NCBI RefSeq assembly: GCF_900113655.1
Contig: NZ_FOQF01000026.1
Coordinates: 1 to 52,231 of the forward strand
Direction of reading: 5' to 3'
Length of the DNA stretch: 52,231 nt
Source of the DNA: Pseudobutyrivibrio sp. OR37
GTDB lineage: Bacteria > Bacillota > Clostridia > Lachnospirales > Lachnospiraceae
Shown here in pieces: positions 7,901-17,050 of the stretch. The first letter of the stretch is position 1; each line of letters starts with the position of its first letter. Under the pieces are notes generated by a model. It was given only the letters and a program-made list of their open reading frames with translations, ran no database searches and was not told where the DNA came from. Position numbers and translations under genes: made by a program.

Positions 7901-8724
7901 TCTACATTTGCAAAAACAAGATTGCAAAGCCTAGAGTATTCATCCCAGTATTCCCTGGTACAAACTGTGAATACGATTCAGCCAGAGCCTTTGAGCAGGC
8001 CGGGGCAATCACAAATGTTAAGGTTTTCAAGAACCAGACAGCAGAAGACATCAGAGAATCAGTTGATGAATTCTCAAGAGCAATTGCTCAGTCACAGATT
8101 GTTATGTTCCCAGGCGGATTCTCAGCAGGTGATGAGCCAGAGGGTTCAGCAAAGTTCTTTGCTACAGCATTCAGAAATGCAAAGATGAAAGAAGCTATCA
8201 CAAATCTTCTCGAAAACAGAGATGGCTTGATGCTTGGTATTTGTAATGGTTTCCAGGCACTTATAAAGCTTGGCCTTGTGCCTTATGGAGAAATCCATAC
8301 ACAGACAGAGGATTCACCAACACTTACATACAACACTATCGGACGTCATATTTCAAAGATTGCATACACAAAGGTAGTCAGCAACAAGTCGCCATGGCTT
8401 GCAGGTACTCATTTAGGTGAGACATATTGTGCACCTGCTTCACATGGTGAAGGACGCTTCGTAGCTTCAGAGGAATGGATTAAGAAGCTTTTCGAAAATG
8501 GTCAGGTTGCTACACAATATGTTGATGTAGACGGAAATGCATCTATGGACGAGGAATGGAATATCAACGGAAGCTTTGCTGCTATCGAAGGTATCACAAG
8601 TCCAGATGGTAGAGTTTACGGAAAAATGTGTCATGCAGAGCGTAAGGGCGATGGTGTTTCTATAAACATCTATGGTAACCAGGATATGAAATTATTCGAA
8701 TCTGGTGTAGACTATTTTAGGTAA
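4924..8724 (+). CDS. purL: Phosphoribosylformylglycinamidine synthase (single chain)
   Basis: 1266 residues catalysing the fourth step of purine synthesis: FGAR, glutamine and ATP give FGAM. The chain carries an N-terminal PurS-like part (about 1-150), a linker helix region with the DTYWSDHCRHTTF motif, two AIRS-like halves (NETHNHPTEIEPFGGAAT; later GGKDSMSG), and a C-terminal glutamine amidotransferase (from about residue 1000: PVFPGTNCEYDSARAF, nucleophile Cys1107 in LGICNGFQ, His/Glu in SHGEGRF). This is the large fused form rather than separate PurL/PurQ/PurS. It starts with GTG at 4924, supported by GGAGGTG five bases upstream. It is monocistronic, with its own structured leader and terminator, and no other pur gene nearby. 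The next gene, carA, also uses glutamine as amide donor. Confidence 0.97.
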   Translation: MGKVRRVYVEKKPQFAVSAKSLLSEIGSYLGIKDVTGVRVLIRYDVQDVSDDVFKKAVKTVFSEPPVDNVYEETFDITGRVFSVEFLPGQFDQRADSAEQCLKLLNENEEPTIHTATTYVIEGSISDDEFDAIKKHCINPVDSRETSEDLPESLSNNFDEPADVKTFDGFTSMAENDLQDLYNSLNLAMTFKDFLHIQNYFSKDEHRDPTVTEIRVLDTYWSDHCRHTTFSTELKNVTIEDGYYKAAIEDTYNDYLDNFKILYKDRDDKFVCLMDLALLAMKRLKADGKLADQEESDEINACSIVVPINVDGTEEEWLINFKNETHNHPTEIEPFGGAATCLGGAIRDPLSGRTYVYQAMRVTGAADPTVSVKDTIEGKLPQKKLVREAAHGYSSYGNQIGLATGYVKELYHPDYVAKRMEIGAVMGAAPRRAVQRLNSDPGDRIILLGGRTGRDGIGGATGSSKAHNTESTAVCGAEVQKGNPPTERKIQRLFRREEVSYIIKKCNDFGAGGVSVAIGELAPGLTVDLDKVPKKYAGLDGTELAISESQERMAVVVDPADVKKFLEYAAEENLEAIEVAVVTKEPRLVLNWRGKEIVNLSRAFLDTNGAHQETDVYVELPDSNNKYIDKFGIEKVAEDLERGDVKAAWLDTLSDLNNCSQKGLVEMFDGSIGAGSTLMPFGGKYQLTETQSMVAKVPVADGKTDAVTMMAFGFNPYVSSWSPYHGAQYAVLESVARIVATGGDYKKIRFTFQEYFRRMSEDPKRWSQPFAALLGAYRAQMQFELPSIGGKDSMSGTFNEIDVPPTLVSFAVDVASDKDIVTPELKEAGDKLFVLRVLRDAYDQPNYEQAKQIYAAVRQMVEMGNIKAAYALDAYGLVPAISKMAFGNKLGVKIEDGFSNKTLFGYSVGDIVLEVSEDAALAIDRELSKVGLTDCGYVVGEVTNDGVFTYKDVRITMDEALEAWTSPLEKVFKTKSTDDKTPVQSDIYQAKDFYICKNKIAKPRVFIPVFPGTNCEYDSARAFEQAGAITNVKVFKNQTAEDIRESVDEFSRAIAQSQIVMFPGGFSAGDEPEGSAKFFATAFRNAKMKEAITNLLENRDGLMLGICNGFQALIKLGLVPYGEIHTQTEDSPTLTYNTIGRHISKIAYTKVVSNKSPWLAGTHLGETYCAPASHGEGRFVASEEWIKKLFENGQVATQYVDVDGNASMDEEWNINGSFAAIEGITSPDGRVYGKMCHAERKGDGVSINIYGNQDMKLFESGVDYFR

Positions 8725-8729
8725 AAAGA

Positions 8730-8764
8730 AACTCCAAGGTAAATTTACTACCTTGGAGTTTTAA
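8730..8764 (+). terminator. Terminator between purL and carA
   Basis: AACTCCAAGGTA, a seven-base loop, TACCTTGGAGTT and TTAA. Perfect 12-bp stem, short T tract. Confidence 0.85.
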
Positions 8765-8787
8765 TAAAAAGGGTAGAAAGAGGAAAG

Positions 8788-9858
8788 ATGAAAGCATTTT
8801 TAATTTTGGAAGACGGGACAGTTTTTGAAGGAACCAGCATAGGTTCAACAAGAGAGGTCATTAGTGAGATAGTTTTCAATACTTCTATGACTGGATATTT
8901 GGAGGTTCTTACAGACCCTTCTTATGCAGGCCAGGCAGTGTGTATGACCTATCCACTCATCGGAAATTATGGAATTACCGATGATATGGAAAGTGGCAGA
9001 CCTTGGCCAGATGGATTTATTGTAAGGGAGCTTAGCAGAATCCCTTCAAACTTCCGCTGCAAAGGAACCATTCAAGATTTCTTGGTAAAGCATAATATTA
9101 CAGGTATTTCAGGAATCGACACACGTGCCCTTACCAAAATCCTTAGAGACCGCGGAACTATGAATGGAATGATTACCACAAACGAGCACTTCAATTTTGA
9201 GGAAATCCAGCCAAAGCTTAAAGCATATGCAACAGGTGATGTGGTATCAAAGGTTACTTGCCATGAGAAATCTGTGTTATCAGGAAATGGTAAGAAGGTT
9301 GCGCTTTTAGATTTTGGTGCAAAGCGCAATATCGCCAAATCATTAAATGATAGAGGATGTGAGGTAACAATTTATCCTGCACATACAAAGGCTAAGGAAA
9401 TTTTAGCAGCAAACCCAGACGGAATTATGCTTTCAAACGGACCTGGGGATCCTAAGGATTGCGGCGAAATTATAGATGAGGTTAAAAAGCTATATGACAG
9501 TGATGTACCAATCTTTGCAATCTGTCTGGGACATCAGCTTATGGCACTTGCAAATGGACTTGATACACACAAGCTTAAGTACGGTCACCGCGGTGGCAAT
9601 CATCCTGTAAAGGATTTGGAGACTGGCAAGGTTTACATTTCATCACAGAACCACGGTTATGTAGTAGATACAGATGGCTTAGACGAAAAGATCGCAGTAC
9701 CTGCATTTGTAAATGTAAACGATGGTACAAATGAAGGACTTAAGTACACAGGAAAGAACATTTTCACTGTTCAGTTCCATCCTGAGGCATGCCCAGGACC
9801 ACAGGACAGCGGATATTTATTTGATAGATTTATTAAGATGATGGGAGGAGAGCAGTAA
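8788..9858 (+). CDS. carA: Carbamoyl-phosphate synthase small subunit
   Basis: 356 residues, the usual length. It splits glutamine and passes ammonia to CarB for carbamoyl phosphate, the precursor of pyrimidines and arginine. The N-terminal CPSase domain starts with AFLILEDGTVFEG and has FNTSMTGYLEVLTDPSYAGQ; the class I amidotransferase domain has nucleophile Cys246 (AICLGHQ) and His331/Glu333 (QFHPEA). RBS AGAGGAAAG. Its stop codon abuts the ATG of carB with no spacing, so translation is coupled. No pyr or arg genes are near, so which pathway controls this pair cannot be read from context. Confidence 0.97.
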   Translation: MKAFLILEDGTVFEGTSIGSTREVISEIVFNTSMTGYLEVLTDPSYAGQAVCMTYPLIGNYGITDDMESGRPWPDGFIVRELSRIPSNFRCKGTIQDFLVKHNITGISGIDTRALTKILRDRGTMNGMITTNEHFNFEEIQPKLKAYATGDVVSKVTCHEKSVLSGNGKKVALLDFGAKRNIAKSLNDRGCEVTIYPAHTKAKEILAANPDGIMLSNGPGDPKDCGEIIDEVKKLYDSDVPIFAICLGHQLMALANGLDTHKLKYGHRGGNHPVKDLETGKVYISSQNHGYVVDTDGLDEKIAVPAFVNVNDGTNEGLKYTGKNIFTVQFHPEACPGPQDSGYLFDRFIKMMGGEQ

Positions 9859-12800
9859 ATGCCAAAAAGAAGTGACATTAAGAAAGTAATGGTGATTGGC
9901 TCAGGTCCTATCGTAATCGGTCAGGCAGCAGAGTTTGATTATGCGGGAACACAGGCTTGTCGTTCACTTAAGGAAGAGGGCATGGAGGTATGCCTTGTAA
10001 ACTCTAACCCAGCAACAATTATGACTGATAAGGAGATTGCTGACCAGGTTTATATCGAGCCACTTACAGTTGATGTTTTAAAACAGATTATTATAAAGGA
10101 AAAGCCAGATTCACTTCTTCCAACACTTGGAGGACAGGCTGGACTTAATCTTGGTATGGAGCTTGCAGAATCAGGCTTCTTAGAGGAGCAGGGAGTTAAG
10201 CTCATCGGTACAACAGCTGAGACAATCTTTAGAGCAGAGGATAGACAGGCATTTAAGGACACCATGGAAAAGCTTGGAGAGCCTGTTGCAGCTTCACTCG
10301 TTGTAAATACAGTAGAGGATGGAATCAAGTTTACTAATACTATCGGATACCCAGTAGTACTACGCCCTGCTTACACACTTGGTGGTTCAGGCGGTGGTAT
10401 CGCTCACAACCAGACAGAGCTTGTAGAAATCCTTACAAACGGTCTTAGACTTTCACGTGTACATGAAGTACTTGTTGAAAGATGTATCGCTGGTTGGAAG
10501 GAAATCGAGTACGAGGTAATGCGTGATGCCAATGGTAACTGCATCACAGTTTGTAACATGGAAAACATCGACCCAGTTGGTGTACATACAGGTGACTCAA
10601 TCGTAGTAGCACCTTCACAGACACTTGGTGATAAGGAATACCAGATGCTTCGTACATCTGCGCTTCGTATCATCGACGAGCTTGGAATTACAGGTGGATG
10701 TAACGTACAGTACGCTCTTAACCCAGACAGCTTTGAGTACTGCGTAATCGAGGTTAACCCACGTGTATCTCGTTCATCAGCCCTTGCTTCAAAGGCAACA
10801 GGTTACCCAATCGCAAAGGTAGCAGCAAAGATTGCCCTTGGATACACACTTGATGAGATTCCAAATGCAATCACAAAGAAGACCTTTGCATCCTTCGAGC
10901 CAATGCTTGATTACTGCGTAGTTAAGATTCCACGTCTTCCATTTGATAAATTCATTACTGCTACTAGAAAGCTTACAACTCAGATGAAGGCAACTGGCGA
11001 GGTTATGTCAATCTGCAACAACTTCGAGGGTGCCCTTATGAAGGCTATCCGCTCGTTGGAGCAGCATGTAGATTCACTTTTAAGCTACGACTTCTGTGAT
11101 ATGACAGACGCAGAGCTTGAGGAAGCACTTACAGTAGTAGACGATAGAAGAATTTACTGCATCGCAGAGGCACTTAGACGTGGCGCTTCATACGAAACTA
11201 TCCACAATATTACAAAGATTGATATGTGGTTCATTGATAAGATTAAGATTCTTGTTGAAATGGAGCTTAGACTTCAGCAGGAGGAGCTTACAGTAGACCT
11301 TCTTAAGGAAGCAAAGAGAATCGAATTCCCAGATAGCGTCATCGCTCACTTAAATGGCAAGATGACTGAGGAAGAAGTTAGAAAGATGCGTTATGACAAC
11401 GGTATCGTGGCAGCATACAAGATGGTTGATACCTGCGCAGCAGAGTTTGATGCCATGACACCTTACTACTACAGCGTTTACGGCAGTGAGAATGAGGCTG
11501 TAGAGACTAAGGATAGAAAGAAGGTTCTTGTTCTTGGCTCTGGTCCAATCCGTATCGGACAGGGTGTTGAGTTCGACTACTGTTCAGTTCATGCTACATG
11601 GGCATTTGCTAAGGAAGGCTGGGAGACAGTCATCGTAAACAACAACCCAGAAACAGTTTCAACAGACTTTGATATTGCTGACAAGCTTTACTTCGAGCCT
11701 CTTACAAACGAGGATGTTGAGTCAATCGTAAATCTTGAAAAGCCTGATGGAGCCATCGTACAGTTCGGTGGTCAGACAGCTATCAAGCTTACAGAGCATC
11801 TTATGAAAATCGGTGTACCAATCCTTGGTACAAAGGCAGAGGATGTAGATGCAGCAGAGGATAGAGAGCTCTTCGATGAAATCTTAGAGCAGACACAGAT
11901 TCCTCGTGCAGCAGGCGGTACAGTATTTACAGCCGAGGAAGCAAAGGAAGTTGCAAACAGACTTGGCTACCCAGTACTTGTTCGTCCTTCATACGTACTT
12001 GGTGGACAGGGTATGCAGATTGCCTTCAACGATGATGAAATCGAAAAGTTCATGGATATCATCAATCAGATTGCTCAGGACCACCCAATCCTTGTAGATA
12101 AGTACTTACAGGGTAAGGAGATTGAGGTAGATGCCATCTGTGATGGAGAGAATATCTTAATCCCTGGTATCATGGAGCATATCGAAAGAACTGGTATCCA
12201 CTCAGGTGATAGTATCAGCGTATATCCAGCCCATACCATCACTCAGGATATTAAGGACAAGATTGTAGATTATACAGAGCGACTTGCAAAGGCACTTCAC
12301 GTACTTGGAATGATTAATATCCAGTTCATCGCAATGGATGGTGAGGTGTACGTAATCGAGGTAAACCCACGAAGCTCTCGTACAGTACCATACATCAGTA
12401 AGGTAACAGGTATTCCAATCGTAGATCTTGCAGCAAAGTCAATACTTGGTCACAAGATTACAGATATGGGATATAAGCCAGGTCTTCAGCCAGAGGCAGA
12501 CCACATCGCAATCAAGATGCCAGTGTTCTCCTTTGAAAAGCTTAGAGGTGCTGAAATCAGTCTTGGACCTGAAATGAAATCTACTGGTGAGTGCTTGGGT
12601 ATCGCAAAGACCTTTGAGGAAGCATTATATAAGGCATTCCTTGGAGCTGGTGTGGTACTTCCAAAGCACAAGCAGATGATTATCACAGTAAAGGATGCTG
12701 ATAAGCCAGAGGCACTTGAGGTTGCAAAGAGATTTGAAAAGCTTGGCTACAAGATTTATGCAACACGATCTACAGCAAAATACTTGCAGGACGGTGGAGT

Positions 12801-13059
12801 AGATGCACTTCAGGTAAACAAGATTACTCAGGAATCACCAAACGTTATGGACCTTATCTTAGGTCACAAAATCGACCTTGTAATCGACACACCTACACAG
12901 GGCCACGGTGATAAGACAAGAGACGGATTCTTGATTAGAAGAAATGCAATTGAAACTGGAATTAACTGTATCACAGCAATGGATACTGCAGTGGCGCTTG
13001 CAACATCACTTGAATCCGCAACTACAGAATATACACTTGTGGATGTAGCAAAAATATAA
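9859..13059 (+). CDS. carB: Carbamoyl-phosphate synthase large subunit
   Basis: 1066 residues with the duplicated ATP-grasp layout: carboxyphosphate half (start MPKRSDIKKVMVIGSGPIVI, GYPVVLRPAYTLGGSGGG) and carbamate half (VLVLGSGPIRIGQGVEFDY, YPVLVRPSYVLGGQGMQI, EVNPRSSRTVPYISKVTG), then a C-terminal MGS-like allosteric domain (from about residue 935, KQMIITVKDADKPEAL). Length and motifs are those of an intact enzyme. ATG follows the carA stop directly; AGGAGAGCAG inside the end of carA is the RBS. A strong terminator follows at 13073. Confidence 0.98.
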   Translation: MPKRSDIKKVMVIGSGPIVIGQAAEFDYAGTQACRSLKEEGMEVCLVNSNPATIMTDKEIADQVYIEPLTVDVLKQIIIKEKPDSLLPTLGGQAGLNLGMELAESGFLEEQGVKLIGTTAETIFRAEDRQAFKDTMEKLGEPVAASLVVNTVEDGIKFTNTIGYPVVLRPAYTLGGSGGGIAHNQTELVEILTNGLRLSRVHEVLVERCIAGWKEIEYEVMRDANGNCITVCNMENIDPVGVHTGDSIVVAPSQTLGDKEYQMLRTSALRIIDELGITGGCNVQYALNPDSFEYCVIEVNPRVSRSSALASKATGYPIAKVAAKIALGYTLDEIPNAITKKTFASFEPMLDYCVVKIPRLPFDKFITATRKLTTQMKATGEVMSICNNFEGALMKAIRSLEQHVDSLLSYDFCDMTDAELEEALTVVDDRRIYCIAEALRRGASYETIHNITKIDMWFIDKIKILVEMELRLQQEELTVDLLKEAKRIEFPDSVIAHLNGKMTEEEVRKMRYDNGIVAAYKMVDTCAAEFDAMTPYYYSVYGSENEAVETKDRKKVLVLGSGPIRIGQGVEFDYCSVHATWAFAKEGWETVIVNNNPETVSTDFDIADKLYFEPLTNEDVESIVNLEKPDGAIVQFGGQTAIKLTEHLMKIGVPILGTKAEDVDAAEDRELFDEILEQTQIPRAAGGTVFTAEEAKEVANRLGYPVLVRPSYVLGGQGMQIAFNDDEIEKFMDIINQIAQDHPILVDKYLQGKEIEVDAICDGENILIPGIMEHIERTGIHSGDSISVYPAHTITQDIKDKIVDYTERLAKALHVLGMINIQFIAMDGEVYVIEVNPRSSRTVPYISKVTGIPIVDLAAKSILGHKITDMGYKPGLQPEADHIAIKMPVFSFEKLRGAEISLGPEMKSTGECLGIAKTFEEALYKAFLGAGVVLPKHKQMIITVKDADKPEALEVAKRFEKLGYKIYATRSTAKYLQDGGVDALQVNKITQESPNVMDLILGHKIDLVIDTPTQGHGDKTRDGFLIRRNAIETGINCITAMDTAVALATSLESATTEYTLVDVAKI

Positions 13060-13072
13060 GAGTATTAAATAG

Positions 13073-13110
13073 AATATCCCGCTAGCTTTGGCTGGCGGGA
13101 TATTTTTATT
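13073..13110. terminator. Terminator between convergent carB and aldehyde dehydrogenase
   Basis: AATATCCCGCTAGC, loop TTTG, GCTGGCGGGATATT and a T-rich tail. The A-rich flank on the other side makes it a plausible bidirectional terminator. Confidence 0.9.
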
Positions 13111-13142
13111 ATGGTTATATTGTAGATTCTAAGCTTAGGATA

Positions 13143-14546
13143 TTATCTTTCAAAAAATTCAACAAGCTTTCTTTTCCTAGGAGAATAAGGATGCTCTCTC
13201 ATAGCTAGATTAAATATGGTGGAACCAATAAGAACTGTTTGAGGATGGGTGAATTCCATAAAGCCCCATTTTCCATGATAGGCACCCATTCCAGAATGCC
13301 CTACACCATTAAATGGAACGCCTTTTACCATCATATGAAGGCATACTTCATTTATGCAACCGCCACCAAACTGCATCTTTTGCATTACATTTTTTGCCCA
13401 GGCTATGTCCTTCGTAAATACGTAGAGGGACAGGCCCTTTTCTCTTTTTGAAATAGTATCAAGCAGGTTATCTATCTGGGAATCATTGTATGGTACTATA
13501 GGAAGAAGAGGGCAAAACAGCTCTCTTTGAACTATTTTTTCGTTAATATCTATTGGATATAAAATGGTTGGGGAATATTTTAAAGTTTCTTTATCACCAA
13601 AACCTCCAAATATAATTTTTTCCTTATAATCTTCAGCCATAGAGGCGCATTTGTTATAAGCTGCCTCATTTATAAGATGTGGATATTCTTCATTTAAAGT
13701 AGCATTTTCACCAAGCTGATTTATGAATGCCTGTTTTAATTCTTCTATGAACTCTTCAGCCACCTCATTTGCCACAGCAATCTGATTTATATTTATACAG
13801 ATTTGTCCACTGTTAAGAGCTTTGAAAAAGGCAATTTTTCTAGCGGCATCCTTTAGGTTTGCGTCTTTTCTGATGATGCACCAGTTTCCAGTTTCGCCAC
13901 CAAGCTCTAAGGCGGTAGAAGTAAGATTTTTAGCAGCTTCCTGAAGTACATGGACACCAACTCTAGGAGAACCAGTGTAGAAAATCTTATCAAAACGTTG
14001 AGCTAAACACATATCAGCAACATCATGGCCTCCATCTATGAGGGTGATGTATTCCTCTGAAAAGGTTTCACTTATAATTTCTTTTAAGGCCTTTGTACAG
14101 GCAGGAGATTTTGAACTTGCCTTAATGACGGCAGTATTTCCTCCGGCTATGGCAGCAGCGAGCACACCAAATGAGAGTATTACCGGAAAATTAAATGGAC
14201 TTATAATTAAAGAAACTCCGTATGGAACTTTGTATACCTTGGTAATAATGCTTGGGAAACAATGGAATCCACTAAAATGAGTTTCAGGTCTGGCCCATTT
14301 TTTTAATCCCTTAATGGTTTCATTTATTTCTAATATAAGACTTCCAATATCGCAAAAATAAGCTTCCATTGGAGCACGGCCTAAATCTTCAAAAAGTGCC
14401 TGCTCCAATTTTTCTCTATTACATATGACAGCCATCTTTAGTTTTTTCAATTTATCAATTCGCCAGCCGATGTCTAAGGTTGCCCCTGATAAAAAGAAAG
14501 CTCTCTGTGCTTCAACTATTTTTTCGATTTCTGAATTAGTGTACAT
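13143..14546 (-). CDS. NAD(P)-dependent aldehyde dehydrogenase (class 3-like)
   Basis: 467 residues of the ALDH superfamily, short class 3/YwdH-like form without the long N-terminal arm. Visible motifs: SPFNFP (116-121, cofactor/oxyanion region), FYTGSPRVG (189-197), catalytic Glu214 in LELGG, nucleophile Cys250 in NSGQIC, and a late PFNGVGHSGMGAYHGKWGF stretch. It oxidises an aldehyde to the acid; the substrate cannot be told. The start is supported by GAGGGGAAAAT before ATG. It stands alone on the minus strand, facing carB. It ends with a basic tail (PRKRKLVEFFER), a common membrane-binding feature in class 3 enzymes, though no hydrophobic anchor follows. Confidence 0.92.
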   Translation of the reverse strand: MYTNSEIEKIVEAQRAFFLSGATLDIGWRIDKLKKLKMAVICNREKLEQALFEDLGRAPMEAYFCDIGSLILEINETIKGLKKWARPETHFSGFHCFPSIITKVYKVPYGVSLIISPFNFPVILSFGVLAAAIAGGNTAVIKASSKSPACTKALKEIISETFSEEYITLIDGGHDVADMCLAQRFDKIFYTGSPRVGVHVLQEAAKNLTSTALELGGETGNWCIIRKDANLKDAARKIAFFKALNSGQICININQIAVANEVAEEFIEELKQAFINQLGENATLNEEYPHLINEAAYNKCASMAEDYKEKIIFGGFGDKETLKYSPTILYPIDINEKIVQRELFCPLLPIVPYNDSQIDNLLDTISKREKGLSLYVFTKDIAWAKNVMQKMQFGGGCINEVCLHMMVKGVPFNGVGHSGMGAYHGKWGFMEFTHPQTVLIGSTIFNLAMREHPYSPRKRKLVEFFER

Positions 14547-14666
14547 ATTTTCCCCTCATAGATTACTTTAAACTATATTAAAGGTACTATATGTGTTCAT
14601 ATTACCACATGGATTATGGTATACTCTAAAATAATTGTGTAATATTTGTTAATTTCTAAAAATGTG

Positions 14667-14697
14667 TTGACCTTCCACCTTATGGAAGGTTTATATT
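14667..14697 (+). promoter_or_regulatory. MerR-type promoter/operator (19-bp spacer with 21-bp dyad)
   Basis: TTGACC (14667-14672), a 19-base spacer and TATATT (14692-14697). The spacer carries a perfect dyad, ACCTTCC (14670-14676), seven bases, GGAAGGT (14684-14690). The overlong spacer filled by an interrupted repeat is the hallmark of MerR-family activation by DNA untwisting, and the half-sites are those of CueR-type operators. The operon it drives contains a MerR regulator (16406), so autoregulation is the obvious inference. Confidence 0.88.
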
Positions 14698-14747
14698 CTA
14701 GACATAGACAAGGCCAAGTCTAAAACTTTTCTTCAAAGGAGGCTGTT

Positions 14748-15533
14748 ATGGGAACAGTATCTGCGTTATCAATTATAGGAATGTGCATTGCTTTTATAGT
14801 GGCAGTTGGGCTTCCAATGGGACTTATGGTTTATGCATTTCTTAAACTAAAGGCAGATATGCTTTGGTTTGGGATTGGAGCTGCTACATTTATTATCTTC
14901 GCACTTGTGTTAGAGCAATGTCTTCATGTTGTTATGATTAAACAATTTGGTGAAGCATTAACAGGAAATCTTTTAGTGAAGGCTGTTTATGGTGGTCTTG
15001 CAGCTGGTGTGTTTGAAGAGATGGGGCGGTTCACTTCAATGAATCTTTTTAAAAAGAAGGGGCTCAATAAACTAAATGCATTAATGTATGGCATAGGTCA
15101 TGGTGGAATAGAGGCTATTATCATTGTTGGATTAACATCAATTTCAAATCTGATTACATCAATAATGATTAATACAGGAACCTTTGAACCAATGCTAGCT
15201 TCCCTTGATGATGAAGTGAAGGCTCAAACCTTAAAACAGGTTTCATTACTTTGGACTACTAGTCCACTGGATTTTTACCTGGCAGGATTGGAGAGAGTTG
15301 TTGCTATTACCCTTCATATCTGTCTATCCTATATAGTTTATAAGGCGGTGACAAATAAAAAAGTACAGCTATTGTTATTAGCCATTGTCCTTCATGCAGG
15401 GGTGGATTTTGTGACAGTGCTTTTAGCAGGATATGTATCAAGCTTAGTGTTAGAGCTGGTACTATTAGTGATTGTAGCTATTATTGCAGTATTAGTATTT
15501 AAGATATATTCAAATGATAGGGAGATTGCATAA
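14748..15533 (+). CDS. YhfC-family intramembrane protease homologue
   Basis: 261 residues, very hydrophobic, with about seven membrane segments. The family-defining residues are present: a Glu-Glu pair plus Arg (FEEMGRF, 90-94) in one helix and GHGGIEA (His118, Glu122) in the next, similar to CPBP/Abi-type glutamic membrane proteases. Proteolytic activity is known for the wider clan; the substrate is unknown here. RBS AAAGGAGG. First gene of a tight four-gene unit behind the MerR-type promoter; the next gene begins two bases after its stop. A role in a membrane-stress or peptide response is inferred from context only. Confidence 0.82.
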   Translation: MGTVSALSIIGMCIAFIVAVGLPMGLMVYAFLKLKADMLWFGIGAATFIIFALVLEQCLHVVMIKQFGEALTGNLLVKAVYGGLAAGVFEEMGRFTSMNLFKKKGLNKLNALMYGIGHGGIEAIIIVGLTSISNLITSIMINTGTFEPMLASLDDEVKAQTLKQVSLLWTTSPLDFYLAGLERVVAITLHICLSYIVYKAVTNKKVQLLLLAIVLHAGVDFVTVLLAGYVSSLVLELVLLVIVAIIAVLVFKIYSNDREIA

Positions 15534-15535
15534 TT

Positions 15536-16345
15536 ATGAAGGAGAAGATTTACAGCACAAGGTGTGGGCAGATTCATTATTGGATTAATCCTGATGGAAC
15601 GAATCAGGACAAGCAGCTGGTGTTTTTACCTGGATTAACTGCTGATCATAGATTATTTGATAAGCAGATTGAGTATTTTGAAGGTAAGTATCCAGTGTTT
15701 GTGTGGGATGCGCCTGCACATGCTCTTTCATATCCTTTTGATATGGATTTTTCCCTGGCAGATAAAGCTACATGGCTAAATGAAATCCTTATGGAGAATG
15801 GTTTTGATAAGCCTGTAATTATTGGACAGTCCATGGGTGGATATCTAGGACAGATGTTTATGCAGCTTTTTCCTGATAAAGCGGTCGGGTTTGTATCCAT
15901 TGATTCCGCTTCATTGCAAAAGCAGTATTATACAGGAATTGAGCTGTGGCTACTTCATAGAATGACTCCTGTGTATCGCTATTATCCTTGGAAGACATTA
16001 TTGAGACAGGGAACAAATGGGGTGGCAACCACTGAATATGGACGTGCTTTAATGAGGGAGTTCATGATGACCTATGATGGTGACCAGGAAAGATATTCAA
16101 GTCTTGCAGGTGGTGGCTACAGGATATTGGTAGAGGCTGTTGAAGCAGAGCTACCTTATGAGATTACATGCCCTGCAATGCTAATATGTGGCACTAAGGA
16201 TATGGCAGGCTCCACTAAAAGATACAACAGAGCCTGGCATGCCAAGACAGGATTGCCACTTCACTGGATTGAAGGTGCAGGCCATAATGCAAACACCGAC
16301 AGGCCAGAGGAAATTAATAGGTTAATAGAAGAGTTTATAAAGTAG
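15536..16345 (+). CDS. Alpha/beta hydrolase
   Basis: 269 residues with an alpha/beta-hydrolase core: oxyanion-side LPGLTADHRLFD near residue 31, nucleophile Ser99 in GQSMGG, probable Asp in MLICGTKDMAG and His in IEGAGHNANTDRPEEIN near the C-terminus, so the triad looks complete. No signal peptide or membrane segment: a cytoplasmic esterase, lactonase or C-C hydrolase. Two bases after the YhfC gene, so translation is probably coupled. The substrate cannot be inferred. Confidence 0.88.
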   Translation: MKEKIYSTRCGQIHYWINPDGTNQDKQLVFLPGLTADHRLFDKQIEYFEGKYPVFVWDAPAHALSYPFDMDFSLADKATWLNEILMENGFDKPVIIGQSMGGYLGQMFMQLFPDKAVGFVSIDSASLQKQYYTGIELWLLHRMTPVYRYYPWKTLLRQGTNGVATTEYGRALMREFMMTYDGDQERYSSLAGGGYRILVEAVEAELPYEITCPAMLICGTKDMAGSTKRYNRAWHAKTGLPLHWIEGAGHNANTDRPEEINRLIEEFIK

Positions 16346-16405
16346 AATTACTAACTGAGAAAGAAGAATGAGCTACAGGTAGTAGTTGGCAAGTGTGGAG
16401 ACGGC

Positions 16406-17050
16406 ATGAAGATTAATCAAGTAGAAGAACTAGTTGGAATTACAAAAAAGAATATCCGCTTTTATGAGGAGCAGGGGTTGATTAGTCCTAACAGAAATCT
16501 AGAGAATGGGTATAGGGATTATTCATTGAAGGATGTGGACCTATTAAATAAGATAAAGCTTCTTAGAAGATTAGAGGTTCCTATTGAGGAGATAAAAAGA
16601 CTTGAAGCGGGAGAAATCTCTGTAGCAGATTGTCTGGATAGACATATTTCTAATTTTACACATAGACAGCAGGAACTGGATGTGATGAAGGAAATGTGCA
16701 GAGAAATGATTGAAGCTGATGTTCATTTTGATAATCTACAGGCTGAATCTTATCTTGAGGAAATGAAAAAGCTCGAGAAGGGAGGCATTAGATTTATGGA
16801 TGTTAATAAGACTGATATAAAGAAAAGCAAGCAGGGGCCTATTATTGCAGCAACGGTTAGTATAGTATTCTTTTTGGCAATGATTATATTTATCTGCCTA
16901 ACTGCTTTAAGTGACCCAGATACACCACTTGGATTTATTGCTATTATTGTTGTGCTTTTTGGTGCTATGATTGTTGGTACAGTTATTGCACTTAAACAAA
17001 GATTAAAGGAAATAGAAGGAGGAGAAATATATGAAGCTCGTAAGTATTGA
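16406..17050 (+). CDS. MerR-family regulator with C-terminal membrane anchor
   Basis: 214 residues. The N-terminal winged helix-turn-helix is typical MerR (MKINQVEELVGITKKNIRFYEEQGLISPNR through about 70), followed by a dimerisation coiled coil (75-130). Instead of a metal- or drug-binding tail, the C-terminus has two hydrophobic segments (about 144-167 and 173-195) around a short DPDTPLG turn, then a charged end. It is thus a membrane-tethered regulator. There is no pair of Cys of the CueR/ZntR kind; Cys76 and Cys98 lie in the coiled coil. Its probable operator is the 21-bp dyad at 14670. The last 20 bases overlap the next gene. Confidence 0.88.
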   Translation: MKINQVEELVGITKKNIRFYEEQGLISPNRNLENGYRDYSLKDVDLLNKIKLLRRLEVPIEEIKRLEAGEISVADCLDRHISNFTHRQQELDVMKEMCREMIEADVHFDNLQAESYLEEMKKLEKGGIRFMDVNKTDIKKSKQGPIIAATVSIVFFLAMIIFICLTALSDPDTPLGFIAIIVVLFGAMIVGTVIALKQRLKEIEGGEIYEARKY